A stretch of DNA of 64,000 bases from NCBI RefSeq assembly GCF_001550135.1, contig NZ_LRUE01000016.1:62001-126000 (forward strand). Reading direction: 5' to 3'. Both the position numbers and the translations under genes were made by a program. This document shows positions 39,101 to 47,267 of the stretch, piece by piece. The notes below the pieces were generated by a model. That model saw only the letters and a list, made by a program, of their open reading frames with translations, did no database searches and was not told the DNA's origin. Every line of letters starts with the position of its first letter. Position 1 is the first letter of the stretch. This stretch comes from Pseudoalteromonas shioyasakiensis (GTDB lineage Bacteria; Pseudomonadota; Gammaproteobacteria; Enterobacterales; Alteromonadaceae).

Positions 39101-40492
39101 TTACTGATTTAGTGAAGCGATTTCTTGTTTAATTTTACTTATTTTTTTATAAAACGGCTGATTTTTACGCACATTATCAGAAAGTGTTGTTACGCCCTTC
39201 TTAGCCTCATTCAGTGTGGCATAACTGCCATAAGTGACAATCCACCAAAGCTTACCGCTCCGTAAGCTTTGGTAAGTATTTACCTGCCCTTGCAAGCCAT
39301 TTTCATTAATAAACTTATCACTGATCTCTTGCTTAGTGACCGCTAGTAATTGGATTACAAAATTGTCGTCTGGCTGAGACAAATACCATGCATTCCCAAC
39401 TAATGGCTGCTCTGGCTCAATTGCAGACTCAGCATCGCTGATGCTGGCTGCTACAACTTCATCTGCCATTGGTTGCTCAGTCTCTTGTGCTATTGGCTCT
39501 GCTGGCAAAAGGCTATCAACAATCGCAGCCACGTTATTGTTATGACTTTCATTGTTATGGTTTTTACTGTCAGAGCCATCAACTGGCAACTCGGTTTCCA
39601 GAGTCGTGTTGTTATCATCATTAGTAGCAACTGGCTGCTGGGCTTGAGACTCATCTTGAGCTTGTTCTAGAACAGGCTCTTTGCTTGCTTCTGGGCTATT
39701 TATTACTGCTTCTGCAGGCAGTGCTGTTGCCACAGAGCTTGTTGTATCTTGTTGGTAATGTGCTTTCCACCACTCGGTCATATCAGCTTTATATAAAAAG
39801 CCAATGATCAACAGCATGGTTGTGATTAAGAGCAAAATTAAATAAAGCAGTTTATAGCTTTTCTCGGGTGTACGAATATCCGCAGTTTGCTGTTCAGGCT
39901 GCCAAGCTAGCAATAAGGCAGGGTTACCATGCGCTTCTTGTAAAAATGTGCGAAAAACTGGGTCTTCTTCAACAGGTAGGTTATCGAAAAACCAACGCAT
40001 AAGTTGCTTACTTTCGCTCAAGTTAAGCGCTTCAAGGTGAATTTCGACCGCTTGGCTAAACTGGCCGACCGATTGTGATGCAATCAATATGTATAACGTG
40101 CTCGGGCTTTGCTTGGCAAGAATTTCTAATTGCTGAATTAACTCTTCAGATAAATGACGCCCTCCATCAATCACCCATAAACAATCACCACAAGGCTGTT
40201 GCTTATAGAGTTGATAGAAGTTTTCAGACAAACTTAAAGAATGATCAATTAGCGGATTGCTAAAGCTTTGTTCTAACAGTTCAGTCATAAACTGTTGGTC
40301 GGTCATTTTTCCAGACAACTGAACAAACGCTTTATTAAAGTCGAGGTATTTATCAGTAATGAAGGTTTCTAATAAATAGCTTTTACCAAGGCCTGACGGG
40401 CCAAGTAAGCAAATTAGATTTTGCCCATATTCAAACTGCAGAGCGATTCGATCAACTAGCGCAGCACGGCTAGGCAATATTTGCGATTGCAT
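39101..40492 (-). CDS. damX: DamX-like cell division protein: ATPase domain, membrane helix and SPOR domain
   Basis: The 463-residue protein has a cytoplasmic AAA/ExeA-like ATPase region (Walker A GPSGLGKS at 31-38; a Walker B-like CLWVIDGG near 105), one membrane helix (about 213-232), a low-complexity linker rich in glutamate, alanine and proline (about 245-370) and a C-terminal SPOR domain (about 375-455). SPOR domains bind denuded glycan strands at the septum. The order aroB-damX-dam is conserved. It shares a base with the aroB stop. A small inverted repeat (AATCAG / CTGATT) spans its stop codon. Confidence 0.9.
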   Translation of the reverse strand: MQSQILPSRAALVDRIALQFEYGQNLICLLGPSGLGKSYLLETFITDKYLDFNKAFVQLSGKMTDQQFMTELLEQSFSNPLIDHSLSLSENFYQLYKQQPCGDCLWVIDGGRHLSEELIQQLEILAKQSPSTLYILIASQSVGQFSQAVEIHLEALNLSESKQLMRWFFDNLPVEEDPVFRTFLQEAHGNPALLLAWQPEQQTADIRTPEKSYKLLYLILLLITTMLLIIGFLYKADMTEWWKAHYQQDTTSSVATALPAEAVINSPEASKEPVLEQAQDESQAQQPVATNDDNNTTLETELPVDGSDSKNHNNESHNNNVAAIVDSLLPAEPIAQETEQPMADEVVAASISDAESAIEPEQPLVGNAWYLSQPDDNFVIQLLAVTKQEISDKFINENGLQGQVNTYQSLRSGKLWWIVTYGSYATLNEAKKGVTTLSDNVRKNQPFYKKISKIKQEIASLNQ

Positions 40493-41562
40493 TAGCGCGC
40501 TATTAAATCACAAACCTGCTGATCAGTAACATCACTTACCAGCGCACATTGACCAAATTGAGTAGGTAGAATAAAGCGAATCGTACCTTTTTTGTTTTTC
40601 TTATCTTTACGCATGTGCGTTAAAAACTGCTCGCTTGTCATTTCTGCCGGAATATCGACTGGTAAATCATACTCAGCAATCAATTTAACAATGCGTTCAA
40701 CTTCTGCAGTAGTTAAGTCATCACGGGTATGTGCAAGGCGTGCTGCCAGCACCATACCTGCCGCAACGGCTTCGCCGTGTAGCCAGTTACCGTAACCCAT
40801 TTGTGCTTCAATAGCGTGGCCAAAGGTATGCCCAAGATTAAGTAATGCGCGTAAACCGGCTTCTTTTTCGTCCTGTGCAACTATCAAAGCTTTGATTTCA
40901 CAACAACGGTAAATCACATGCTGCAATGTTTGCTCATCAAGTGATTTAAGATTAGCGATATTTTGCTCTAGGTAAGAAAATAGCTCTGTGTCGTAAATAA
41001 GGCCGTATTTAATGACTTCTGCCATACCGGCTGCGAATTCACGCTCAGGTAAAGTATGCAACGATTGCGTATCGATAAACACGGCTTGCGGCTGATAAAA
41101 TGCACCAATCATGTTTTTACCAAGTGGATGGTTTACTGCCGTTTTGCCACCAACCGATGAATCCACTTGCGAAAGCAAGGTAGTTGGTACTTGAATAAAA
41201 GGCACGCCACGCTGATAACATGCAGCAACAAAACCAGTTAAGTCACCTACAACACCGCCACCTAAGGCAATAAGGCAAGTATCACGACCACAGTTATGTT
41301 CAAGTAAGAACGCCGATATCTTTTCAAACCACTCAAGTGATTTGTATTGCTCACCATCAGGGATAATAAAAGATAACGGGTTAAGATCAGCCAACGACGT
41401 CATTACATTGTCAAGATATAAAGGTGCAATGGTGTCGTTGGTGATAATGATAGGTCGACAATCGCCGATGTGCTCGCGTAGCCGACCAGTCTCTTTAAGA
41501 GCAGATTGACCAATATAAATAGGATAACTTCGCTCGTCCAAATTAACTGTTAATTCAAGCAT
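40492..41562 (-). CDS. aroB: 3-dehydroquinate synthase
   Basis: The second step of the shikimate pathway, converting DAHP to 3-dehydroquinate using NAD and a divalent metal. The 356-residue length is typical. Visible motifs are the NAD-binding GGGVVGDLTGFVA, PTTLLSQVDSSVGGKTAVNH and the metal-binding histidines in LNLGHTFGHA and LHGEAVAAGM. It lies about 28 bases after aroK, and damX follows without a gap. Confidence 0.98.
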   Translation of the reverse strand: MLELTVNLDERSYPIYIGQSALKETGRLREHIGDCRPIIITNDTIAPLYLDNVMTSLADLNPLSFIIPDGEQYKSLEWFEKISAFLLEHNCGRDTCLIALGGGVVGDLTGFVAACYQRGVPFIQVPTTLLSQVDSSVGGKTAVNHPLGKNMIGAFYQPQAVFIDTQSLHTLPEREFAAGMAEVIKYGLIYDTELFSYLEQNIANLKSLDEQTLQHVIYRCCEIKALIVAQDEKEAGLRALLNLGHTFGHAIEAQMGYGNWLHGEAVAAGMVLAARLAHTRDDLTTAEVERIVKLIAEYDLPVDIPAEMTSEQFLTHMRKDKKNKKGTIRFILPTQFGQCALVSDVTDQQVCDLIAR

Positions 41563-41589
41563 AGCTAGTTTCCTTTTTATTATTGGTTT

Positions 41590-42108
41590 TTAAAAATCTA
41601 ATTTCTCGATGATTTGATTAGCAACAACTTTCGCGCTTTGCTCATCAGTGCGGACAACAAAATCAGCAACTTCTTTGTATAACGGTTCGCGTTCTTCAGC
41701 TAAGCGTTCTAATACATCACGCGGTGCTTCTTCTGTTTGCAATAATGGGCGACGCTTGTCGCGCTGCGTGCGTGCAACTTGCTTTTCGATTGGTGTCTCT
41801 AGGTATACAACGATACCGCGAGCAGATAGCTTGTTACGCACTTCTTTACTGATCACAGAACCACCACCAGTAGCAAGAACAATACCTTGCATCTCAGTTA
41901 GGTCTGAAATTACAGTTTCTTCACGAAGTCGAAAGCCCTCTTCACCCTCAAGATCGAATACCCAAGCAATGTCTGCTCCAGTACGACGCTCGATCTCTTG
42001 ATCTGAATCGAAAAATTCAAGGTGTAATTGGTCAGCAATGTGACGACCAATTGTGCTTTTGCCAGCCCCCATAGGGCCCACTAGAAATATATTACGTTTC
42101 TCAGCCAT
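41590..42108 (-). CDS. aroK: Shikimate kinase I
   Basis: A 172-residue P-loop kinase phosphorylating shikimate. It shows Walker [10 protein letters not shown] (near residue 11), the shikimate-binding DSDQEIERR, the GGG motif in ATGGGSV and the lid arginines in [10 protein letters not shown]. The pilQ-aroK-aroB-damX-dam order is conserved in gammaproteobacteria. It lies about 180 bases after pilQ, an interval that contains a strong hairpin. Confidence 0.97.
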   Translation of the reverse strand: MAEKRNIFLVGPMGAGKSTIGRHIADQLHLEFFDSDQEIERRTGADIAWVFDLEGEEGFRLREETVISDLTEMQGIVLATGGGSVISKEVRNKLSARGIVVYLETPIEKQVARTQRDKRRPLLQTEEAPRDVLERLAEEREPLYKEVADFVVRTDEQSAKVVANQIIEKLDF

Positions 42109-42239
42109 ATCTTTTTAGTACAAACGAACTCTAAAATTTGAAATAAAACCCCGCCTAACGACCTGGCCCCAAAATTAAGGAGGGGATTATCTCAGTAATT
42201 GCTTGGGTATTTCAAGTCAATTAGCATAAAAAGCTAGAT

Positions 42240-42270
42240 AACGAGCAATTAAACATGCTAATTGCTCGTT
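42240..42270. terminator. Hairpin between pilQ and aroK, possible terminator or attenuator
   Basis: Perfect 12-bp arms (AACGAGCAATTA / TAATTGCTCGTT) enclose a 7-base loop, 18 bases after the pilQ stop. On the minus strand a T run appears only about nine bases beyond the stem, so termination may be partial, letting some transcripts continue into aroK. Confidence 0.55.
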
Positions 42271-42287
42271 GCTTAAGAAAAAATCAC

Positions 42288-44381
42288 TTAATCGATTTGA
42301 ATTTTTGGTGTTACAAAGATTAACAGCTCTTTCTTCTCGTTAAATTCACTCGTACTTTTGAACAATACGCCTAAGTAAGGAATATCGCCTAACAGAGGTA
42401 CTTTCTTAGTTGAGTTAACGATTTGCTGTTGGAAGATACCACCAAGCACCACAGTTTGGCCGTTTTCTACTAATACCTGAGTTTGAATTTCTTGGGTATT
42501 AATTGCTACAGCAGAACCTGTTGGTGTTTGTACTGTATCACCACGCGTGTCTTGCGTGATAACGAGATCTAAAATCACTTTGTTATCAGGGGTGATATGT
42601 GGCGTTACTTCTAAGCTCAATACTGCTTTTTTGAAGGTTACTGTCGTTGCACCACTTGATGCTGCTTCAACGTAAGGGATCTCAGTACCTTGCTCAATAC
42701 GGGCTTTTTGTTGGTTAGCCGTCGTAATACGAGGACTTGCGATAATCTCACCACGGTTCTCTTCTTCAAGGGCACTTAACTCTAAATCTAATATTGTGCC
42801 GTTAGCTAATTTAGCTACTTGAACACCAATACTACCCGCAGGGCTAGAAACCGGTAAGTTAACATTTAAGCGGTCAGAAATACTTGGGATATTATCGTAA
42901 GAGCCAGCACCAAACATGCCACCAGCGCCCTCTAATGTGCCAGAGATAGCACCGTCGCTACCTACATCGCTGATACCCCAGCGCACACCTAAGTCTTCTT
43001 GCACATTATCATTCACTGTTACCATGCGTGATTCAATCACCACTTGCTTAACAGGAATATCTAAGGTTTCCACCATACGGCGCACGCTTTCGATGCTTTT
43101 CGCTGTATCTTTGATAAGTAAGGTATTAGTACGTTTATCAACAGACACACTGCCTCGCGCAGAAATAATGCTGTTGGTGTCTGTTTTCAATAAGTCAGCA
43201 AACTCTTCAGCTTTAGCATAGTTAAGGCGGATATATTCACTGTAAAGTGGCTCTAAATCCTCAACTTGCTGTTTTGCCTTAAGCTCTTTTGCTTCACGTG
43301 CGGCAAGCTCTTCTGATGGTGCAACCATCAAAATAGTACCGTCCATGCGCTTATCAAGACCTTTAATTTTAAGCACAACATCAAGTGCCTGATCCCAAGG
43401 AACACCATCTAAACGCAATGTGATATTGCCTGTAACTGAGTCACTGGTTACTAAATTAAACTCGTTATAGCCCGCAATAATCTGTAGCACAGAGCGAATT
43501 GGAATATCTTGGAAGTTAAGGCTCATTGGGCGACCTTGATATTCAATACCGCCTTCGAGGTAGGCGCGCTGTGTATCATCTTTTTCAACAGTTAGCGTAA
43601 AGATATTTTCAATTTGTTGATGAGTAAACTTAAACGCTGCATTTGGTTCAACCACAATGCGCGTCATATTACCTTCTTTGAAGGTTTCGATGTTACTTAC
43701 AACCGTACCAAAATCCATCACATCTAATTGATACAATAAGTCGTCTAAAATATCAGTGTGGTGGAACTCTGCAATAATTTTGCCGCCACTCTCATGAACA
43801 TCAATTGCTGCTTGCGTATCTTGTAAAAAAACTAACAGGCGAGCTTCGCCTTTCTCACCACGGCGAAAATCAATCGACTGTACTGTATTAATAAAGTTGC
43901 TAGACGCTGTCAGTCCATCCGCTGAATCATCCGTTGCGATTGGGTTATCTGAAACATGCAAAGTAACGATATTGTCTTTCGCCATTGTTTTATAAATTTT
44001 TAGCTTATCTAACGTTACAACAACTTTTAAACCGTCTGCGGTCAAGGTGCTGGTTACATGCTGGATACCTGCTTGGTTAACTGGCACATCACGCACTTCA
44101 TTATCAACACCTACATTGCTGAAAAGCATTTCAATACGAGCAGGGGCGTTATATACCTGAACTTTTGGTTCAAATGTTAGCGCTTCATCAAATACTAGCT
44201 GTAATTGTGTTTCACCTTTCATTAGCGGGTTATAACGTACGTCATACAGTAAAGGGGCAGCGATTGCTGTCTGCGTCAAAATTAAGGCTAATGCAGCTAA
44301 CATGAATTTATGCATGTGTTTTAACCAAGCCATTCCTTTATGCATCTTCTTTTTACCTTTCATAAGATTAACTTGCACCAT
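42288..44381 (-). CDS. pilQ: Type IV pilus secretin PilQ
   Basis: This outer-membrane secretin is the pore through which the type IV pilus passes. After a signal peptide ending AALALILTQTAIA, two AMIN-type beta domains (about 45-260) bind peptidoglycan. An STN/N0 domain (about 295-345, RPMSLNFQDIPIRSVLQIIA) and an N1 repeat (about 385-450) follow. The C-terminal secretin domain contains VTPHITPDNKVILDLVI and the VPLLGDIPYLGVLFKS signature. The start is uncertain: 44381 overlaps pilP by 14 bases, while ATG 44363 or 44345 would give a more conventional signal peptide. It is the last gene of the pilMNOPQ operon. Confidence 0.95.
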   Translation of the reverse strand: MVQVNLMKGKKKMHKGMAWLKHMHKFMLAALALILTQTAIAAPLLYDVRYNPLMKGETQLQLVFDEALTFEPKVQVYNAPARIEMLFSNVGVDNEVRDVPVNQAGIQHVTSTLTADGLKVVVTLDKLKIYKTMAKDNIVTLHVSDNPIATDDSADGLTASSNFINTVQSIDFRRGEKGEARLLVFLQDTQAAIDVHESGGKIIAEFHHTDILDDLLYQLDVMDFGTVVSNIETFKEGNMTRIVVEPNAAFKFTHQQIENIFTLTVEKDDTQRAYLEGGIEYQGRPMSLNFQDIPIRSVLQIIAGYNEFNLVTSDSVTGNITLRLDGVPWDQALDVVLKIKGLDKRMDGTILMVAPSEELAAREAKELKAKQQVEDLEPLYSEYIRLNYAKAEEFADLLKTDTNSIISARGSVSVDKRTNTLLIKDTAKSIESVRRMVETLDIPVKQVVIESRMVTVNDNVQEDLGVRWGISDVGSDGAISGTLEGAGGMFGAGSYDNIPSISDRLNVNLPVSSPAGSIGVQVAKLANGTILDLELSALEEENRGEIIASPRITTANQQKARIEQGTEIPYVEAASSGATTVTFKKAVLSLEVTPHITPDNKVILDLVITQDTRGDTVQTPTGSAVAINTQEIQTQVLVENGQTVVLGGIFQQQIVNSTKKVPLLGDIPYLGVLFKSTSEFNEKKELLIFVTPKIQID

Positions 44382-44904
44382 TTGTTTCCGCCTCTAACAT
44401 TTCTAGCTTAGTCAGGCGCTCTTTCCAACAACCAGCCCCATCCGGGATTAATTCTAATAATTCTATATAATTGTCGTGCACTTGTTTAATTTCACCATGA
44501 TACAAACCAATATAATTACCTACAGTAACTCGATAAAGCGTATCGTCTGCAGCTTTTATTAGCGCCCACGTATTACCAACACGGCCAATAGTTCCTTGCA
44601 TAACAAGGTTATCTAGCGGGTACTTTTCAAGTGGTTGACGAACACGATCAGGGTCTGGGTGTAAGCAGTTTTTAACTTGCACTAAATTGCTCTGAATAAT
44701 TTCCGGTTTAGGCGCCACAAATGGACTACGTAATTTTCCGGCATTATAAGCAAAGTGCTCGAACTTAGTGATCTCAGGAATCGGCTCAACTTTAGGTGTT
44801 GTACTTGCTTTAACTTGATCAATAAACTCTTTTTGTTCTGAAGTATCATCATTACACGCGCTAAGTACAAGTGTCATGGCAATAATTAAGGGAAGCTTTT
44901 TCAT
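44368..44904 (-). CDS. pilP: Type IV pilus lipoprotein PilP
   Basis: The 178-residue protein has a lipoprotein signal peptide with lipobox LSAC (cysteine at residue 17) and the C-terminal PilP beta domain (about 75-170, PLEKYPLDNLVMQGTIGR and ADDTLYRVTVGNYIG). PilP joins the inner-membrane PilMNO complex to the secretin PilQ. It overlaps pilO by four bases and pilQ by up to 14. Confidence 0.95.
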   Translation of the reverse strand: MKKLPLIIAMTLVLSACNDDTSEQKEFIDQVKASTTPKVEPIPEITKFEHFAYNAGKLRSPFVAPKPEIIQSNLVQVKNCLHPDPDRVRQPLEKYPLDNLVMQGTIGRVGNTWALIKAADDTLYRVTVGNYIGLYHGEIKQVHDNYIELLELIPDGAGCWKERLTKLEMLEAETNGAS

Positions 44905-45506
44905 TTTTTAGTGCCCCCTTCATAACGATAAGTCTTAGCAACAACACTAAAAGTGAGTTCATTATTGCCGAGAGTTTGGATTGTAAAGTCATGCAAACTT
45001 ACAATTCGCGGTAACTGAGCAACTTTACCAACAAATTCACCAAATTCATGGTACGTCCCGACGACTTCTATTTTAATTGGCAGCTCTGTATAAAACTCTT
45101 TTTCCACTTCAGGTAACCAGCCAATTTTCAAAAACGTCAAACCACTAGTAGTGCCAACGTAAGATAAGTCGTCTAACAAACCAGGTGTCTCGTTCGAGGT
45201 TGGTAAGCGCTTTAATAGCTGCGAGAACTTATCTTCCATCTCAACCATTTGCTGGCGATAAATCTCTAAATTACTCGCAATAGCATATTTTGCTTTATAT
45301 GTTTGGCGTAGCTCGGTTTCTTTGGCTACAGCACTGTGATAACTGGCGATTTCGTCAGAAACTAATAAGCTGTAACTAAAGTATAAAACCAGCGCAGCCA
45401 CAAACGCACAGCACAGAGCTTTAACAGCAATAGGCCAATCGCCCATGTTTTCAAGCTCAATTTCATTCCAATCTATGTCTGTTAACGCTTTGATATCAAG
45501 GTTCAT
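44901..45506 (-). CDS. pilO: Type IV pilus assembly protein PilO
   Basis: A 201-residue inner-membrane protein with one membrane helix (about 33-53) and a periplasmic coiled coil plus ferredoxin-like domain (PGLLDDLSYVGTTSGLTFLK and VGTYHEFGEFVGKVAQLPRI are characteristic). It pairs with PilN to form the alignment subcomplex. I start at ATG 45506 (MNLDIKALTDID) because GAGG lies seven bases upstream; an earlier start four codons away is open. It overlaps pilN by 11 bases. Confidence 0.94.
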   Translation of the reverse strand: MNLDIKALTDIDWNEIELENMGDWPIAVKALCCAFVAALVLYFSYSLLVSDEIASYHSAVAKETELRQTYKAKYAIASNLEIYRQQMVEMEDKFSQLLKRLPTSNETPGLLDDLSYVGTTSGLTFLKIGWLPEVEKEFYTELPIKIEVVGTYHEFGEFVGKVAQLPRIVSLHDFTIQTLGNNELTFSVVAKTYRYEGGTKK

Positions 45507-46068
45507 TGCGTGCCTCACCTATCTGATCAAATGGTTTAACGTAAAAATCCATATTAAAGTCACTCAATAATCTTGAGGTTTGTTCACCTGCGACAATACC
45601 TTGCATAATAGGTCGTTCTAATAAATATGAGCTCTGAACTTGACGCAGCATGGTAGATAAACGGTTATTTGATTCACTGCGACCAATTACATGAATGCGG
45701 TCATCACGACGTTCAAGTTTCGTTAAATAAACCCCAGCAGGAACAATCTTGGCGACTTCATCCATGATTTGTGTACCTAGGTTACGGTTACTTTGTAGCT
45801 CTTCGATTAGACGCATACGCTGTTGTAAGTTTTCTTTTTTCTTATCAAGTTCGTTAATTTCACGAATACGTTGGTTCAATAAAGCGATTTCTGTATTCAA
45901 AAAGTTATTTTTTACATTTTGCCCATCGCGTAATCCGCCATAAAAAGAACTTAGTAAATACATACTTAAGAAGCTAATAACAACAACACCAAACAACACA
46001 GTGACGAACTTATTTTGTGAGTCTTTTCTTTGTTGTTCGCGCCAAGGCAGCAGATTTATATGTGGCAT
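45496..46068 (-). CDS. pilN: Type IV pilus assembly protein PilN
   Basis: A 190-residue inner-membrane protein. The cytoplasmic N-terminal motif INLLPWRE, which binds PilM, is at residues 4-11. A membrane helix (about 22-42), a coiled coil and a periplasmic ferredoxin-like fold follow. It overlaps pilM by 13 bases and pilO by 11, indicating tight translational coupling. Confidence 0.95.
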   Translation of the reverse strand: MPHINLLPWREQQRKDSQNKFVTVLFGVVVISFLSMYLLSSFYGGLRDGQNVKNNFLNTEIALLNQRIREINELDKKKENLQQRMRLIEELQSNRNLGTQIMDEVAKIVPAGVYLTKLERRDDRIHVIGRSESNNRLSTMLRQVQSSYLLERPIMQGIVAGEQTSRLLSDFNMDFYVKPFDQIGEARNEP

Positions 46069-47135
46069 GATGAAAAGCTCCTTAATGCCAATCCTGTGGC
46101 TATCGCAAATTGAGTGCGGTGACGCTGCAACATATTGCGATCAATCTTTGGCGAAATTTCAATGTTAGCAAATGGCTCTGCAACAACAGTGTGAATGCCT
46201 AGCTCTTCAATTAGGAGCCTGTCTAAGCCTTCGATCATAGCAGTGCCGCCAGTCAGGACAATGTAATCAACTTGATCTTTACCACTGGTTGTTAAGAACA
46301 TCTGCACTGCACGACGAACTTGTTGCAATAATGAAGTTTGGAATGGGGCTAAAACTTCGAAGGTATAATTTGGTGGTAAATCACCTGTAGTTTTACCAAT
46401 TTCAGCTTCATCAAAGCTTTTGTTGTAATACGCAACAATGCTATTGGTATACTGGTCGCCACCAAATACTTGGTCACGGGTGTAAATTGTTTCACCTTCT
46501 TGTACAACGCTAACAAGCATCAGCACAGCACCAATATCAACCACAGCGACACATTTATTGTATGCATCACTAGGTAATTGTTGATAATACACATCCATTG
46601 CTCGACTTAGCGCATAAGTTTCTACATCGACAACCGCAGCTTTTAAGTTGGCTGTTTCAAGAGCACCAACTCGCGCTTGCACACTTTCAGTTCGCGCAGC
46701 AGAGAGAAGAACATTCACTTTACTTGGATCAGCTTCATTGATGGCAAGTTTTTCAAAATCGATATTTACTTCATCAAGTGGATATGGGATTAAACTATCA
46801 GCTTCGATGGCAATTTGTGACTCTAATTCAGCATCTGTTAATGATACATCCATAAAAATCACTTTCGTAATTACAGTTTGACCTGAAACAGCTACTGCTG
46901 CGGTTTGCACTGATTTAGGAATTTTTCTTTTTAGTTTAGCGATAACATTACCTATCGCTTCTATGTCTTGAATAGAACGCTCAGACATAGCGCCTTTAGG
47001 CATAGGTTCAATAGCTAACGCTTCAAGCCGCAAACCTGCGTCTGTCTCTTGCAACAACACTGCTTTTATACAGTGCGATCCGATGTCGATTCCTACCATC
47101 ATAGATGAAGGCTTTTTAAATAGCTGACTTAGCAT
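46056..47135 (-). CDS. pilM: Type IV pilus assembly ATPase-like protein PilM
   Basis: A cytoplasmic actin/FtsA-fold protein of 359 residues with the phosphate-1 motif VGIDIGSHCIKAV, phosphate-2 VVDIGAVLMLVS and adenosine-binding LTGGTAMIEGL. PilM binds the PilN N-terminus and anchors the pilus machine. It is the first gene of pilMNOPQ and divergent from the penicillin-binding protein gene across 132 bases, a widespread arrangement. Confidence 0.95.
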   Translation of the reverse strand: MLSQLFKKPSSMMVGIDIGSHCIKAVLLQETDAGLRLEALAIEPMPKGAMSERSIQDIEAIGNVIAKLKRKIPKSVQTAAVAVSGQTVITKVIFMDVSLTDAELESQIAIEADSLIPYPLDEVNIDFEKLAINEADPSKVNVLLSAARTESVQARVGALETANLKAAVVDVETYALSRAMDVYYQQLPSDAYNKCVAVVDIGAVLMLVSVVQEGETIYTRDQVFGGDQYTNSIVAYYNKSFDEAEIGKTTGDLPPNYTFEVLAPFQTSLLQQVRRAVQMFLTTSGKDQVDYIVLTGGTAMIEGLDRLLIEELGIHTVVAEPFANIEISPKIDRNMLQRHRTQFAIATGLALRSFSSCHI

Positions 47136-47267
47136 GTTTGCAACTTGGCCTTTGTTTTAATAATAAACAAGTTATAATTTTTATCTGAAAAAATATTATT
47201 CATTTTTTAATCAATATATACTAGCAGTCTCCGATTCTAATTGGGAGTCCATTTAGGGAAAATATAA

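Noticed and set aside
42178-42190. AAGGAGGGG on the plus strand as a ribosome binding site
   Set aside because: No plus-strand frame follows at suitable distance; the region is between two minus-strand genes.
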